From DASUBN01 sp035465695 (GTDB lineage Bacteria > Pseudomonadota > Gammaproteobacteria > Natronospirales > REEB76), in NCBI GenBank assembly GCA_035465695.1, contig DATIVR010000028.1, positions 1 through 23,073 on the forward strand: a stretch of DNA of 23,073 nucleotides. The letters are read 5' to 3'. The notes below the pieces were generated by a model. The model was given only the letters and a program-made list of their open reading frames with translations. It ran no database searches and was not told the DNA's origin. Below, in pieces: positions 6,133-13,497 of the stretch. The number at the start of each line of letters is the position of its first letter. Position 1 is the first letter of the stretch. Both the position numbers and the translations under genes were made by a program.

Positions 6133-8615
6133 CCTTACTGCGTCTATCGGCGCGCCAGTTCCGCCGCGGGTGGAAGAGCGGCGAGTACACGGTGATGGCG
6201 GCGGCGCTGGCCCTGGCATTGGCCGCAGTCTCGGCGGTGGGTTTCTTCACCGCACGGGTCCGCACCGCCGTGGTGGAGCAGTCCGGCGAGAGCCTGGCCG
6301 CCGACCTGGTGCTGCAGAGCGGCGAGCCTTTGCCGGGACGACTCGCCGGCGAAGCCCGTGCGGCGGGTGCCGACACCGCCACGGTGATGGATTTCCCCAC
6401 CGTGCTGCTCGCCGGCCAAGCCACGCAGCTCGTGGACGTACACGCCGTGAGCGAGACCTATCCCCTGCGCGGCCAAGTGCGCATCGGTCCGCAACCCTTC
6501 GGCCCGTCGCAGCCTGCGGCCGGCATCCCGGCGCGCGGTACGCTGTGGGCGGAGCCGAGAGTGCTCGGAAGCTTGGGCCTCAAGACGGGTGACAGCGTGC
6601 AGGTGGGGAATGTCACGCTGCGCGTGGCCGCCGCCCTCGCCTATCTGCCGGATGGCGGCTTCGGGTTCTCAGCCTTGGAACCCAAGATCGTCGTCAACCT
6701 GGCGGACGTCGCGGCCACGGGCCTCGTCACGTCCAACTCACGCGTCGACCATAAGCTGCTGGTGGCCGGCACACCGGACGTGGTCCAGGCGCTGGAGGAC
6801 GGCTGGCGCGGCAAGCTCACGGGCATCCGCCTCGAGGACGCCAGCGATGGGCGCCCGGAGCTGGTGAACGCCATCGAGAGGTCCGAGCGCTTCCTGGCAC
6901 TGGCGGCCCTGGTGAGTGCGCTCATCTCGGCGGTGGCGGTGGTGCTGGCCGCGCGCCGCTACGCCACCCGTTACACCGACGCCGCCGCGGTGTTGAAGTG
7001 TCTCGGCCTCACCCGCCGCCAGGTGCAGGCGATGTTGCTGCTGGAACTCCTGTGGCTGGGCCTCGCTGCCGGTATCTCCGGAGTGGTGGTCGGATATGGC
7101 GCCCAATATGGCCTGGTGCTCCTGCTGAAGGATCTGCTGCCCGGACACTTGCCAGCAGCTCCGCTCACTCCGGCGTTCGCCGCATTGGGGATGGGGCTGG
7201 TGCTGTTGCTGGGATTCGCGCTGCCGCCGCTCATGCGCCTCGCGGACACGCCGCCAGCCCGGGTCCTGCGCCGCGACCTGGCGCCACCGCAGGGGAAGGG
7301 CTTCGTCGTATATGGCGCCGCCATCGCCGCGGGTTTCGGCATCACGCTGTGGCAGGTGCAGAACCTGACGCTGGCGCTCTCGGTGCTGGCCGGTCTGGCG
7401 GTGACGGTGTTGCTGCTGGGCGGCGGCGCGCTGCTGATGTTGCGGCTACTGAAGGGCCTGCAGCGCGGCGGCCGCGCCGGCTGGCGCTACGGCCTCGCCA
7501 ACCTCAACCGGCATAAGCGCGATGCGGTGATCCAGATGGTGGCCTTCGGCATCGGCCTCATGGTGCTGCTGCTCCTGGCGCTGGTACGGACCGACCTCTT
7601 GCACAGCTGGCGCACCAGCCTGCCGGACGACGCGCCCAACGAGTTCATCATCAACATCCAGCCCGAGCAGCGGGACACGGTGGTGGGATTCTTCAAGGCC
7701 CACGGCGTGGCCTCGCCCACCCTCTTCCCCTTCGTGCGGGCGCGTCTCACCAGCATCGACGGCAAACCGGTCTCCGGCATGCGCTTCCAGAAGGACGACG
7801 CCCGGCGCATGGCGGAGCGGGAACAGAACCTGAGCTGGACCTACGACCTGCCGGCCGCCAACACCCTGGTAGCCGGCACCTGGTGGAGCAAAGCCGAGGC
7901 GCGACAGCCGCTGGCCTCCCTGGAAGAGAGCTTCGCCGCGAACCTCGGCGTGAAGCCGGGAGATCAGCTGATGTTCGACGTGGGCGGGTCGCCGGTGACC
8001 GTGACCGTGCGCAACATCCGCAAGGTGCGCTGGGACTCTTTCCGGCCCAATTTCTTCGTGGACCTCTCGCCGGGCGCCCTGGAGGACCATCCCGGCACCT
8101 GGATCACCAGCGTGTATCTGCCGCCCGAGAAGGCGGGCATCCTGGCGGATCTGGTGCGGCAAATCCCCTCCCTCACCATCTTCGATGTGGACGCCATCAT
8201 GCAGCAGGTGCGCCAACTCATGGACCAGGCCTCGCTCGCCGTGGAATACGTGTTCCTGTTCACCTTGGGCGCGGGCGTGGTGGTGCTGCTGGCGGCGGTC
8301 CAGTCCACCCGGGATGAGCGGCGCTTCGAGGCCGCCGTATTGCGGGCACTGGGCGCGTCGCGCCGCCGTGTGCGCAGCGCCGCCGCCGCGGAATACGCGG
8401 CGCTCGGTTTTGCCTCAGGCACTCTCGGCGCGCTGGCAGCGACGCTGGTGGCATGGGCCCTGGCGGTACGCGTCTTCAACCTCCCTTATTCGGTGGATTG
8501 GCGGGTATGGGTGATCGGCATCTTCCTGGGCACGGTCATCGTCGCAGTCAGCGGCATGCTGGCCACGCGCCGAGTCTTGCAGGCACCGCCGGTGGAGACG
8601 TTGCGCGAATCATGA
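6129..8615 (+). CDS. ybbP: ABC transporter permease YbbP (FtsX/MacB-like, two FtsX domains)
   Basis: The 828-residue protein is close to E. coli YbbP (804). It has an N-terminal helix (about residues 18-42), a large periplasmic region, and two FtsX-type membrane blocks. One is around 265-450, with VSALISAVAVVLAARRYATRY; the other is at the C-terminus, with VFLFTLGAGVVVLLAAVQSTRDERRFE. Each block contains the cytoplasmic coupling motif (LKCLGLTRRQV and LRALGASRRRV) that contacts the ATPase. It should form the permease of the YbbAP complex, thought to move or extract hydrophobic molecules across the envelope; the true substrate is not known from sequence. It starts by ATGA overlap with ybbA, and the following gene starts by ATGA overlap with its own stop. 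Confidence 0.93.
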   Translation: MTLLRLSARQFRRGWKSGEYTVMAAALALALAAVSAVGFFTARVRTAVVEQSGESLAADLVLQSGEPLPGRLAGEARAAGADTATVMDFPTVLLAGQATQLVDVHAVSETYPLRGQVRIGPQPFGPSQPAAGIPARGTLWAEPRVLGSLGLKTGDSVQVGNVTLRVAAALAYLPDGGFGFSALEPKIVVNLADVAATGLVTSNSRVDHKLLVAGTPDVVQALEDGWRGKLTGIRLEDASDGRPELVNAIERSERFLALAALVSALISAVAVVLAARRYATRYTDAAAVLKCLGLTRRQVQAMLLLELLWLGLAAGISGVVVGYGAQYGLVLLLKDLLPGHLPAAPLTPAFAALGMGLVLLLGFALPPLMRLADTPPARVLRRDLAPPQGKGFVVYGAAIAAGFGITLWQVQNLTLALSVLAGLAVTVLLLGGGALLMLRLLKGLQRGGRAGWRYGLANLNRHKRDAVIQMVAFGIGLMVLLLLALVRTDLLHSWRTSLPDDAPNEFIINIQPEQRDTVVGFFKAHGVASPTLFPFVRARLTSIDGKPVSGMRFQKDDARRMAEREQNLSWTYDLPAANTLVAGTWWSKAEARQPLASLEESFAANLGVKPGDQLMFDVGGSPVTVTVRNIRKVRWDSFRPNFFVDLSPGALEDHPGTWITSVYLPPEKAGILADLVRQIPSLTIFDVDAIMQQVRQLMDQASLAVEYVFLFTLGAGVVVLLAAVQSTRDERRFEAAVLRALGASRRRVRSAAAAEYAALGFASGTLGALAATLVAWALAVRVFNLPYSVDWRVWVIGIFLGTVIVAVSGMLATRRVLQAPPVETLRES

Positions 8616-9556
8616 GATTCGTCCTCGGACTGCTGCTGCTCGCATCCGCCGCCCGGCCGGGCATGGCAGCCGCGGCTTGCGTCACGGGCGAAGCGGTGTT
8701 CAAGACGGTGACACCTCAGGTGACCCACTTCCACGACTATGAGATCCGCGCCTATCATCAGCCCGATTGCGCAGCAGAACCCGAAAGCCGTATCGCCGGC
8801 ATCGAGATCCTGAAAGGCGGAAACCGGGTCTATCTCGAGACGGGTTATAGCTTCGCCTTGGGCTATCCGCTGGACCAGGACCAGCCGCCGGACAGCGTGA
8901 AGCCGACGGTGGGCATGGATCTCACGGGGAAAGGGCCAGGGCTCCTGATCTCGGAATGGTCGGGAGGCGCCCACTGTTGCTACAGCTTCCACATCTTCCA
9001 GTTGGGCGCGGCCTTCAAGGCGCTGCCGGTGATCCCGCTGCTGGATGCTGACGAATCCGCGCTGGTGCGGCGGCCCGGCATCAAGGGCTTGGTGCTCAGC
9101 ACTGTGGACTACAGTGACTTCAGATATTTCCCCCAGGACTTCGCAGGCTCACCCGCCGGCCGGGTGTTCCTGAGCTTCGATGGGGTGCGTTTCAGCCCGA
9201 ACCTGAGCTTGATGCGGGCCAACCCGCCGGCACCGGGTGAGACCGGCAAATGCGCCGCGCTATTCAAAGCCAGCCGCGACTGGAAAGAGCAGAAGGGACC
9301 GCCTCAGCCGCTGGGCATGTGGTATTACGCCACGGACCTCGTCTACACCGGCAATGAAGCCGATGCCTGGGCCTTCCTGGATCGAGCCTGGGGCGGCAAG
9401 GCGGCGGACAAGAAGCGGTATCTCGATGAGTACCGCTCGCGCCTCGGCAAGAGCATCTATCGCCGGGAGCTGATGCAGTTGCATAAGACGCCACTGACGG
9501 CGCTGGGACAGAAGATCGACTGGACGCAGCACTGTTTCGACTATCTGCGCGGTTGA
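8612..9556 (+). CDS. Secreted cysteine-containing protein of unknown function, coupled to ybbAP
   Basis: I do not recognise this 314-residue protein. It has a signal peptide (hydrophobic residues 3-20, probable cleavage near AAA-AC at 20-22) and no further membrane segment, so it should be periplasmic or exported. The mature part has six cysteines (C23, C53, C122, C123, C214, C308). An adjacent pair sits in the motif SGGAHCCYSFHIF, which looks like a conserved core. The even number suggests disulfides. The ATG at 8612 overlaps the ybbP stop (ATGA) and is preceded by GGTGGAG, so it is the third gene of a coupled ybbA-ybbP unit. That suggests, without proving, that it works with the transporter. 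The next gene is convergent, seven bases away. Confidence 0.8.
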   Translation: MRFVLGLLLLASAARPGMAAAACVTGEAVFKTVTPQVTHFHDYEIRAYHQPDCAAEPESRIAGIEILKGGNRVYLETGYSFALGYPLDQDQPPDSVKPTVGMDLTGKGPGLLISEWSGGAHCCYSFHIFQLGAAFKALPVIPLLDADESALVRRPGIKGLVLSTVDYSDFRYFPQDFAGSPAGRVFLSFDGVRFSPNLSLMRANPPAPGETGKCAALFKASRDWKEQKGPPQPLGMWYYATDLVYTGNEADAWAFLDRAWGGKAADKKRYLDEYRSRLGKSIYRRELMQLHKTPLTALGQKIDWTQHCFDYLRG

Positions 9557-9563
9557 TCGCAGA

Positions 9564-10295
9564 TCACTGCTCTTTGGCGTTGCCCGTGAAGCTGATGGAC
9601 GCAAGCTTGCCGTCCGGCTTGAAGCGGGCCTGGCATGAATAGCTGAAGTTCCCGCTGGGTTCATCGCTGGTTATCTTGAGGAGCGCACCCCTGCCGTCGC
9701 TGCCTGGAGTGGCGATGTAGCCCTGCCGCTGCACGGCGGCCGCGAGGTCTTTCTCATCCAGATCCTTGTTCACGCCTTCGCAGAAGGCTTCCATATCCCG
9801 GCCGCGGAGGGCGGCGGGGGCCAGTCGCACTAGTGTCGAGAGCACCACCACCGCAGCCACCGCGAACAGGCCGGCCATGAGCCAGCGCCAACGCCGGAAC
9901 GGCCCCTGGACCTCCGGCAAGGGAACAAGCCAGATCACTGCGCCCGACACCACCGCCATCATGCAGGCGACAAAGAAGCCCACCCACCCACCGCTGTGAG
10001 CCCAGACGACCGGTGCCGTGGCGCCTGTAAGGATGAGGCAGCCGGCCCAGACGTAGAGCACGAGCCTGGTGCCGCGCATGTGCAGCAGCAGCACCGGCAC
10101 CGCCAGAAAGCCCAGTACTGCATAGGCGGTCTGCATGAAGGTGGAGAACCGGGTGGCGAAGTCAGCGGCGTACTTCCATTCCTGGTCCACGCCCCAGAAG
10201 CCGGAGATGCTGAGCGCCACCAGGATCAGGATCGCGAGTGCCTTGCGCAGCTGTCGCCAGACCGGCTTCGTCTCTTGCGCTTCATTTCGCCTCAT
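9564..10295 (-). CDS. Five-helix inner-membrane protein of unknown function
   Basis: No family is recognised. The 243-residue protein has about five predicted transmembrane helices (roughly residues 18-36, 54-74, 79-100, 104-126 and 137-158). A C-terminal domain of about 75 residues follows, containing two cysteines. With a positively charged N-terminus inside, five helices would place this domain in the periplasm. ATG at 10295 is preferred because CAGGTGAG lies at a usable distance. A GTG at 10304 would add three residues and form a GTGA overlap with the stop of the lipoprotein gene upstream. Either way it is co-oriented and probably coupled with that lipoprotein, suggesting a shared envelope role. 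Confidence 0.7.
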   Translation of the reverse strand: MRRNEAQETKPVWRQLRKALAILILVALSISGFWGVDQEWKYAADFATRFSTFMQTAYAVLGFLAVPVLLLHMRGTRLVLYVWAGCLILTGATAPVVWAHSGGWVGFFVACMMAVVSGAVIWLVPLPEVQGPFRRWRWLMAGLFAVAAVVVLSTLVRLAPAALRGRDMEAFCEGVNKDLDEKDLAAAVQRQGYIATPGSDGRGALLKITSDEPSGNFSYSCQARFKPDGKLASISFTGNAKEQ

Positions 10296-10300
10296 CGCAC

Positions 10301-10843
10301 TCACCTGCTCAAAGTGGCCTTGACGGAGTCGAAGCTGAAACGCTGGTTCGGCTTGCCAAGCGGTGCGGAGCAGATGTCGCGACCGCTTTCGGCCTGCTTC
10401 GCCAGTGGCCCCGGCAGATCGCTCAGCGCGGTGAGATCCACGGAATCCGAGTAGTTAATACGGCCGCCTTCGGGGGTCGCGAAGACGATGTCGCCGCCAT
10501 AATTGAAACAACCTGCCTGCACGTCGAAGTACCCGGTGTCCGTGAGCATGGGGATGATGACGTTCTTGAATGGCCGATAGTCATAAATATGATAGCGACC
10601 CGGTTTCAGGGATGTCTCCAGATAGCCGTAGGCGCCAGGACGCCCATAGAGGTGTATCTGCACGGCAATGACCTCGCCGGTCTGGTCATTGCGGATCTGC
10701 AAGGTATTATCCATGTAGATGTTGATTCTCGCGACATACAGGCCGTATTGGTCGGGCTGCTCCAAATAGTTTTGTTCGGTCATGGAGCAGCCGCCCAATA
10801 AGGCCACCCCCAGAAGCATCCCGACTAAACCTTTGCCGTCCAT
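10301..10843 (-). CDS. Outer-membrane-type lipoprotein, paralog of the 11587-12126 product
   Basis: This 180-residue lipoprotein has a type II signal ending in the lipobox LGGC, with lipidated C19. The +2 residue is Ser rather than Asp, which predicts sorting to the outer membrane. It shares motifs with the lipoprotein encoded at 11587-12126: PDQYGLYVA near residue 29, a PGRY motif near 81, GCFNYGG around C112, and RDICSA around C158. The two conserved cysteines could form a disulfide. GGGAG lies eight bases before the ATG. The start overlaps the 3' end of a decayed transporter gene by 19 bases. The function is unknown; the pair looks like an envelope family expanded by duplication. Confidence 0.8.
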   Translation of the reverse strand: MDGKGLVGMLLGVALLGGCSMTEQNYLEQPDQYGLYVARINIYMDNTLQIRNDQTGEVIAVQIHLYGRPGAYGYLETSLKPGRYHIYDYRPFKNVIIPMLTDTGYFDVQAGCFNYGGDIVFATPEGGRINYSDSVDLTALSDLPGPLAKQAESGRDICSAPLGKPNQRFSFDSVKATLSR

Positions 10844-11101
10844 GCTTTCTCCCGTTGCCGCCCAAAAATCGCCAGTGCCACACCCCCAGTATGACGCAGG
10901 AGGCGATGGCGATGCGCGAAGTCAGCTGTTCACCCGGCAATACCACGCCACCCAAGGCCGCGATCACCGGCACGCTTAGCTGCGCGATAGCGGCACGGGT
11001 CGCATCCACGCCCCACGGTCGATGTGACCGCCCCGCCATGCGAGGCGGCACAGGAACGAGTTGCCGGCGAAGGCCAGCAGGGCGCAGGCTGTCAGCGACA
11101 C
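10825..11101 (-). pseudogene. EamA/DMT-family permease pseudogene (internal deletion plus frameshift)
   Basis: Reading the minus strand from a GTG at 11101 gives the start of a drug/metabolite transporter (SLTACALLAFAGNSFLCRLA, then RGGHID). After about 29 residues, near 11020-11010, the sequence jumps in a different frame to the typical EamA C-terminal helix (GVDATRAAIAQLSVPVIAALGG and onward). Intact members are near 290 residues, so about 190 are missing. A second lesion lies at a run of five Cs (10883-10887). Restoring one base there gives ILGGVALAIFGRQREKAW and a TAG at 10827-10825, a natural C-terminus. The lost gene would have overlapped the lipoprotein start by 19 bases, suggesting they were once one operon. 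This is the only content of the 317-base gap between genes. Confidence 0.75.
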
Positions 11102-11160
11102 GGGCCCTGAGCGGTCATCCCCGTTACAATCGCCGGCAGGCCAGTTGCTTCAGGTGCATC

Positions 11161-11580
11161 ATGCGAACCTTATATCTCATCCCGCTGGTCCTATTGTGCT
11201 TTACCGCTCCGGCCTTGGCGGATGCCGGCCATGACATCGACCAAGCCAACCAGGATTGGAGCACCGGCATGGTGCAAGGCGACGCCGCTCGGGTGGCGGA
11301 TGCCTATGCGGTGGATGCCGTGTTCTGCGACGCCAAGGGTATCTGCACTGAAGGTCACGATGCCATCGAGAGGCTCATGGCTGACAGGCTGAAGGCAGGA
11401 AGAGCTCGGAGCGCTGAGGCGCACAGCACTCGACGTGTGGCGGACGGCCGGTTCGTCTTCGAGTGGGGCGAGGCCCGGCTGGTGGCCGCTGACGGCAAGG
11501 ACCACGATGCCCGCTACTTCACGGTGTGGGCAGTGAGCGACGGGCGCTGGAAGATCCTCCGCAACCTGGTGCTGCCCTGA
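11161..11580 (+). CDS. Exported SnoaL/DUF4440-like (NTF2-fold) protein
   Basis: The 139-residue protein has a signal peptide (cleavage near ALA-DAG, residue 20) followed by a single NTF2-like domain. The pattern is an N-terminal helix (IDQANQDWSTGMVQGDAARVADAYA), a VFCDAKGICTEGHDAIERLM segment, then the strands VADGRFVFEWGEARLV and YFTVWAVSDGRWKILRNLVL. That C-terminal pattern is typical of SnoaL/DUF4440 proteins. The fold is used by small isomerases, cyclases and binding proteins; no catalytic residue is diagnostic here. Two cysteines near residue 56 and 62 could pair in the periplasm. The ATG at 11161 is chosen for the signal peptide. The gene is convergent with the lipoprotein downstream (six bases apart) and faces away from the pseudogene. 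Confidence 0.82.
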   Translation: MRTLYLIPLVLLCFTAPALADAGHDIDQANQDWSTGMVQGDAARVADAYAVDAVFCDAKGICTEGHDAIERLMADRLKAGRARSAEAHSTRRVADGRFVFEWGEARLVAADGKDHDARYFTVWAVSDGRWKILRNLVLP

Positions 11581-11586
11581 CTCCAG

Positions 11587-12126
11587 TCAGAGCTCCGGCA
11601 GCACCTTGGCCACGTCCGCGGCTTTCAGCCGCTCACCCGGATGGCCCATGTTGGCCGAGCAGATGTCGCGGTCCTGCGCCAGGTCACGGTAATGGCTCGG
11701 CAGGCCGACGATGTCCTGCAGCGTGGTGGTGTTGGTATAGGTCGGCATCCCGTCCTGACCCATCTCGAAGTCGTAGCGACCGCCGTAGTTGAAGCAATCG
11801 TCCTGCACCTCGAACCAGCCGTTCCCCGTGGCGAGGGGATAGGTGTCGCGCCCGTCGGGACTGTAGGTCTCCAGGCGATAGCGGCCGGCGGGCAAAGAGG
11901 CCATGGCATAACCCACGCTATCCCCGGCGGCAAGGTGCCAGATCTTGATGGGATAGACCTTACCCGTGCCCTCCTCCTGCACCATCAGCTGGCTGTTGGC
12001 GAAGATGTTGGTGGTCGCGACGAACAGGCCGTACTGGTCCGGCTCACTCTTGAACTTGTGTTCCGGCGAGGCGCAGCCGCACAGCAGCAGCGTGGCCAGC
12101 GATGAATACCGCATGAGCGTGGTCAT
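11587..12126 (-). CDS. Outer-membrane-type lipoprotein, paralog of the 10301-10843 product
   Basis: This 179-residue lipoprotein has lipobox LCGC with lipidated C18 (C16 also falls in the signal) and Ala at +2, predicting outer-membrane sorting. It shares with its paralog at 10301-10843 the motifs PDQYGLFVA (residues 29-37), PAGRYRLE (79-86), DDCFNYGG (C111), and RDICSANMGHPGER (C156 onward). The spacing and length are nearly the same (179 against 180). The ATG at 12126 is chosen because TGGGGA precedes it by seven bases and the signal fits; the in-frame ATG at 12147 has no support. A TACTAT box lies roughly 45 bases upstream as a possible -10. The function is unknown. Confidence 0.8.
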   Translation of the reverse strand: MTTLMRYSSLATLLLCGCASPEHKFKSEPDQYGLFVATTNIFANSQLMVQEEGTGKVYPIKIWHLAAGDSVGYAMASLPAGRYRLETYSPDGRDTYPLATGNGWFEVQDDCFNYGGRYDFEMGQDGMPTYTNTTTLQDIVGLPSHYRDLAQDRDICSANMGHPGERLKAADVAKVLPEL

Positions 12127-12225
12127 GGCATATCCCCAGGGTGCCACCGGCCAGGGCCGGCCGAAGTACTAAGGATATAGTAAATAATGGCCAGGGAATA
12201 CGACCCCCAGGGCCACGCGCTTCTT

Positions 12226-12621
12226 TCAGACCATGGCCCACACGATCATCACGATCCCCACCACGGACAGCCCCCAGATGCCGGTGCGCAACCCGGGCAA
12301 GCCCAGCGCATAGACCGGGATATAGGCCACCCGTGCCCAGAAGAACAGCTGTGCGCCCCAGGCGGTGAGTGCCGTGTGCACGCCTTGGTTGCCGGCCACC
12401 AGCACCGCCGCAGCGAAGAACGGGAAGGTCTCCAGCAGGTTGCGGAAGGCCCGGTCGAGGCGTCCGCCCACGCCCACCAGCGGAGGCATCGCCGAGTCGC
12501 GCGGACCCAGGGCCCAGAGCATGCCGCGGACCTTGATGGCCGCCAGCACGTGGATGACCAGCTGCACCAGCCCCAGGATCACGGTCCAGAGCAGCATCTG
12601 ATATTCGATGGACATGTTCAT
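12226..12621 (-). CDS. MAPEG-family membrane protein
   Basis: This 131-residue protein has four hydrophobic segments and the MAPEG signature FRNLLETFPFFAAAVLVAG (about residues 59-77). MAPEG proteins in eukaryotes are glutathione-dependent membrane enzymes of eicosanoid and detoxification metabolism. Bacterial members are of mostly unknown substrate. The Arg-Asn-x-x-Glu-x-x-Pro core that lines the glutathione site is present. It is the last gene of a same-strand run that also contains a second MAPEG protein. GGGAG stands nine bases before the ATG; another ATG two codons later is possible. Confidence 0.85.
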   Translation of the reverse strand: MNMSIEYQMLLWTVILGLVQLVIHVLAAIKVRGMLWALGPRDSAMPPLVGVGGRLDRAFRNLLETFPFFAAAVLVAGNQGVHTALTAWGAQLFFWARVAYIPVYALGLPGLRTGIWGLSVVGIVMIVWAMV

Positions 12622-12658
12622 GTCGGCGGACTCCCTGATGGATGGAGGGGAAACTCAC

Positions 12659-13015
12659 TCATTTTTGCTTGTCTTCTTCCCAATGGAACATGTGCATGAG
12701 GCGGTGGATCAGCGGCGCCATGATGATGCCCATCACGATGATCAACACCAGCCCGGCGTACAGAGCATAGATTCCGGCGAACACCTTGCCGCCCTCCGAG
12801 AGGCCGTCGGTCTTCACGGGACCCATCCCCCCGAGCAGCATGGCGCTGTTCACGAAGGCATCACGCCAGCCCATGTGTTCGTAGTATTCATAACCCCACA
12901 TGCCGATGAGCAAAGACACCAGCACCAGGACTTGAGCGAACAGGATGTGCTTCAGCACCCGCAGCAGGAAATGCGGAAAGGTCAGCGGGCGCTTGTGCCG
13001 GGTCTCATAGAACAT
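12659..13015 (-). CDS. Two-helix potassium-channel-like membrane protein
   Basis: The 118-residue protein has the layout of a minimal two-helix channel subunit. TM1 covers about residues 20-40. A re-entrant pore-helix-like segment, DAFVNSAMLLGGMGPV, spans about 52-67. TM2 is about 77-100, followed by a His-rich cytoplasmic tail. The place where a potassium channel would carry TVGYG is occupied by GGMGP, so potassium selectivity cannot be assumed. I have the impression of a conserved bacterial family with this exact pore motif, but the function is inferred from topology only. It lies 25 bases after one MAPEG gene and 37 bases before the other, on the same strand, so the three are probably co-transcribed. 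Confidence 0.7.
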   Translation of the reverse strand: MFYETRHKRPLTFPHFLLRVLKHILFAQVLVLVSLLIGMWGYEYYEHMGWRDAFVNSAMLLGGMGPVKTDGLSEGGKVFAGIYALYAGLVLIIVMGIIMAPLIHRLMHMFHWEEDKQK

Positions 13016-13040
13016 GGCCTAACTCTACACCGGAACGGGC

Positions 13041-13466
13041 TCAACCGGCTTGAGCCAGGCGGATGGCGAACATGCCCCATGTGCCGAACAACCACAGGCT
13101 GCTCGCCGCATAGACGATGAAGCGATGCCAGACCTGGTTATAGGTGACGTGGATGAGACTATGCGCCGCGCGCAGTGCCACATAGACCCATGCGGCAACG
13201 ACGAACGGCAGGCTGCCGAGACCGCTTACGGCCAGGCAAAGGCACAGCGCATAGAACAACACCGGCAACTCGAACAGGTTGCGGAAATTGTCCGATGCGC
13301 CGGTCTTCACCAAGGTGGTACGGGCCTGTTCGGAGCTGGCCAATCTCTGCGGGTGGATGCGCCGCTCGCGCATCTCGCCGATACGGTCCACATAGAGTCT
13401 CACCCACACCGCAGCGGTGAGCGCCGCCATGCCTATGCAAGGGAACAGGATCGCGGTCTGCATCAT
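13041..13466 (-). CDS. MAPEG-family membrane protein
   Basis: This 141-residue protein of about four helices has the MAPEG motifs DNFRNLFELPVLFYALC (about 59-75) and RAAHSLIHVTYNQVWHRF (about 98-115). It differs clearly from the other MAPEG protein at 12226-12621, so the two are distant members rather than a recent duplication. The family is glutathione-linked in eukaryotes; bacterial roles are largely open. AGGAG lies six bases before the ATG at 13466. The gene follows the dehydrogenase gene by 31 bases on the same strand. A 7-bp inverted repeat (13038-13044 with 13050-13056) spans its stop codon, without a U-run. Confidence 0.87.
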   Translation of the reverse strand: MMQTAILFPCIGMAALTAAVWVRLYVDRIGEMRERRIHPQRLASSEQARTTLVKTGASDNFRNLFELPVLFYALCLCLAVSGLGSLPFVVAAWVYVALRAAHSLIHVTYNQVWHRFIVYAASSLWLFGTWGMFAIRLAQAG

Positions 13467-13497
13467 GGTTACTCCTCGTGGTTACCGGCCATCCCTC

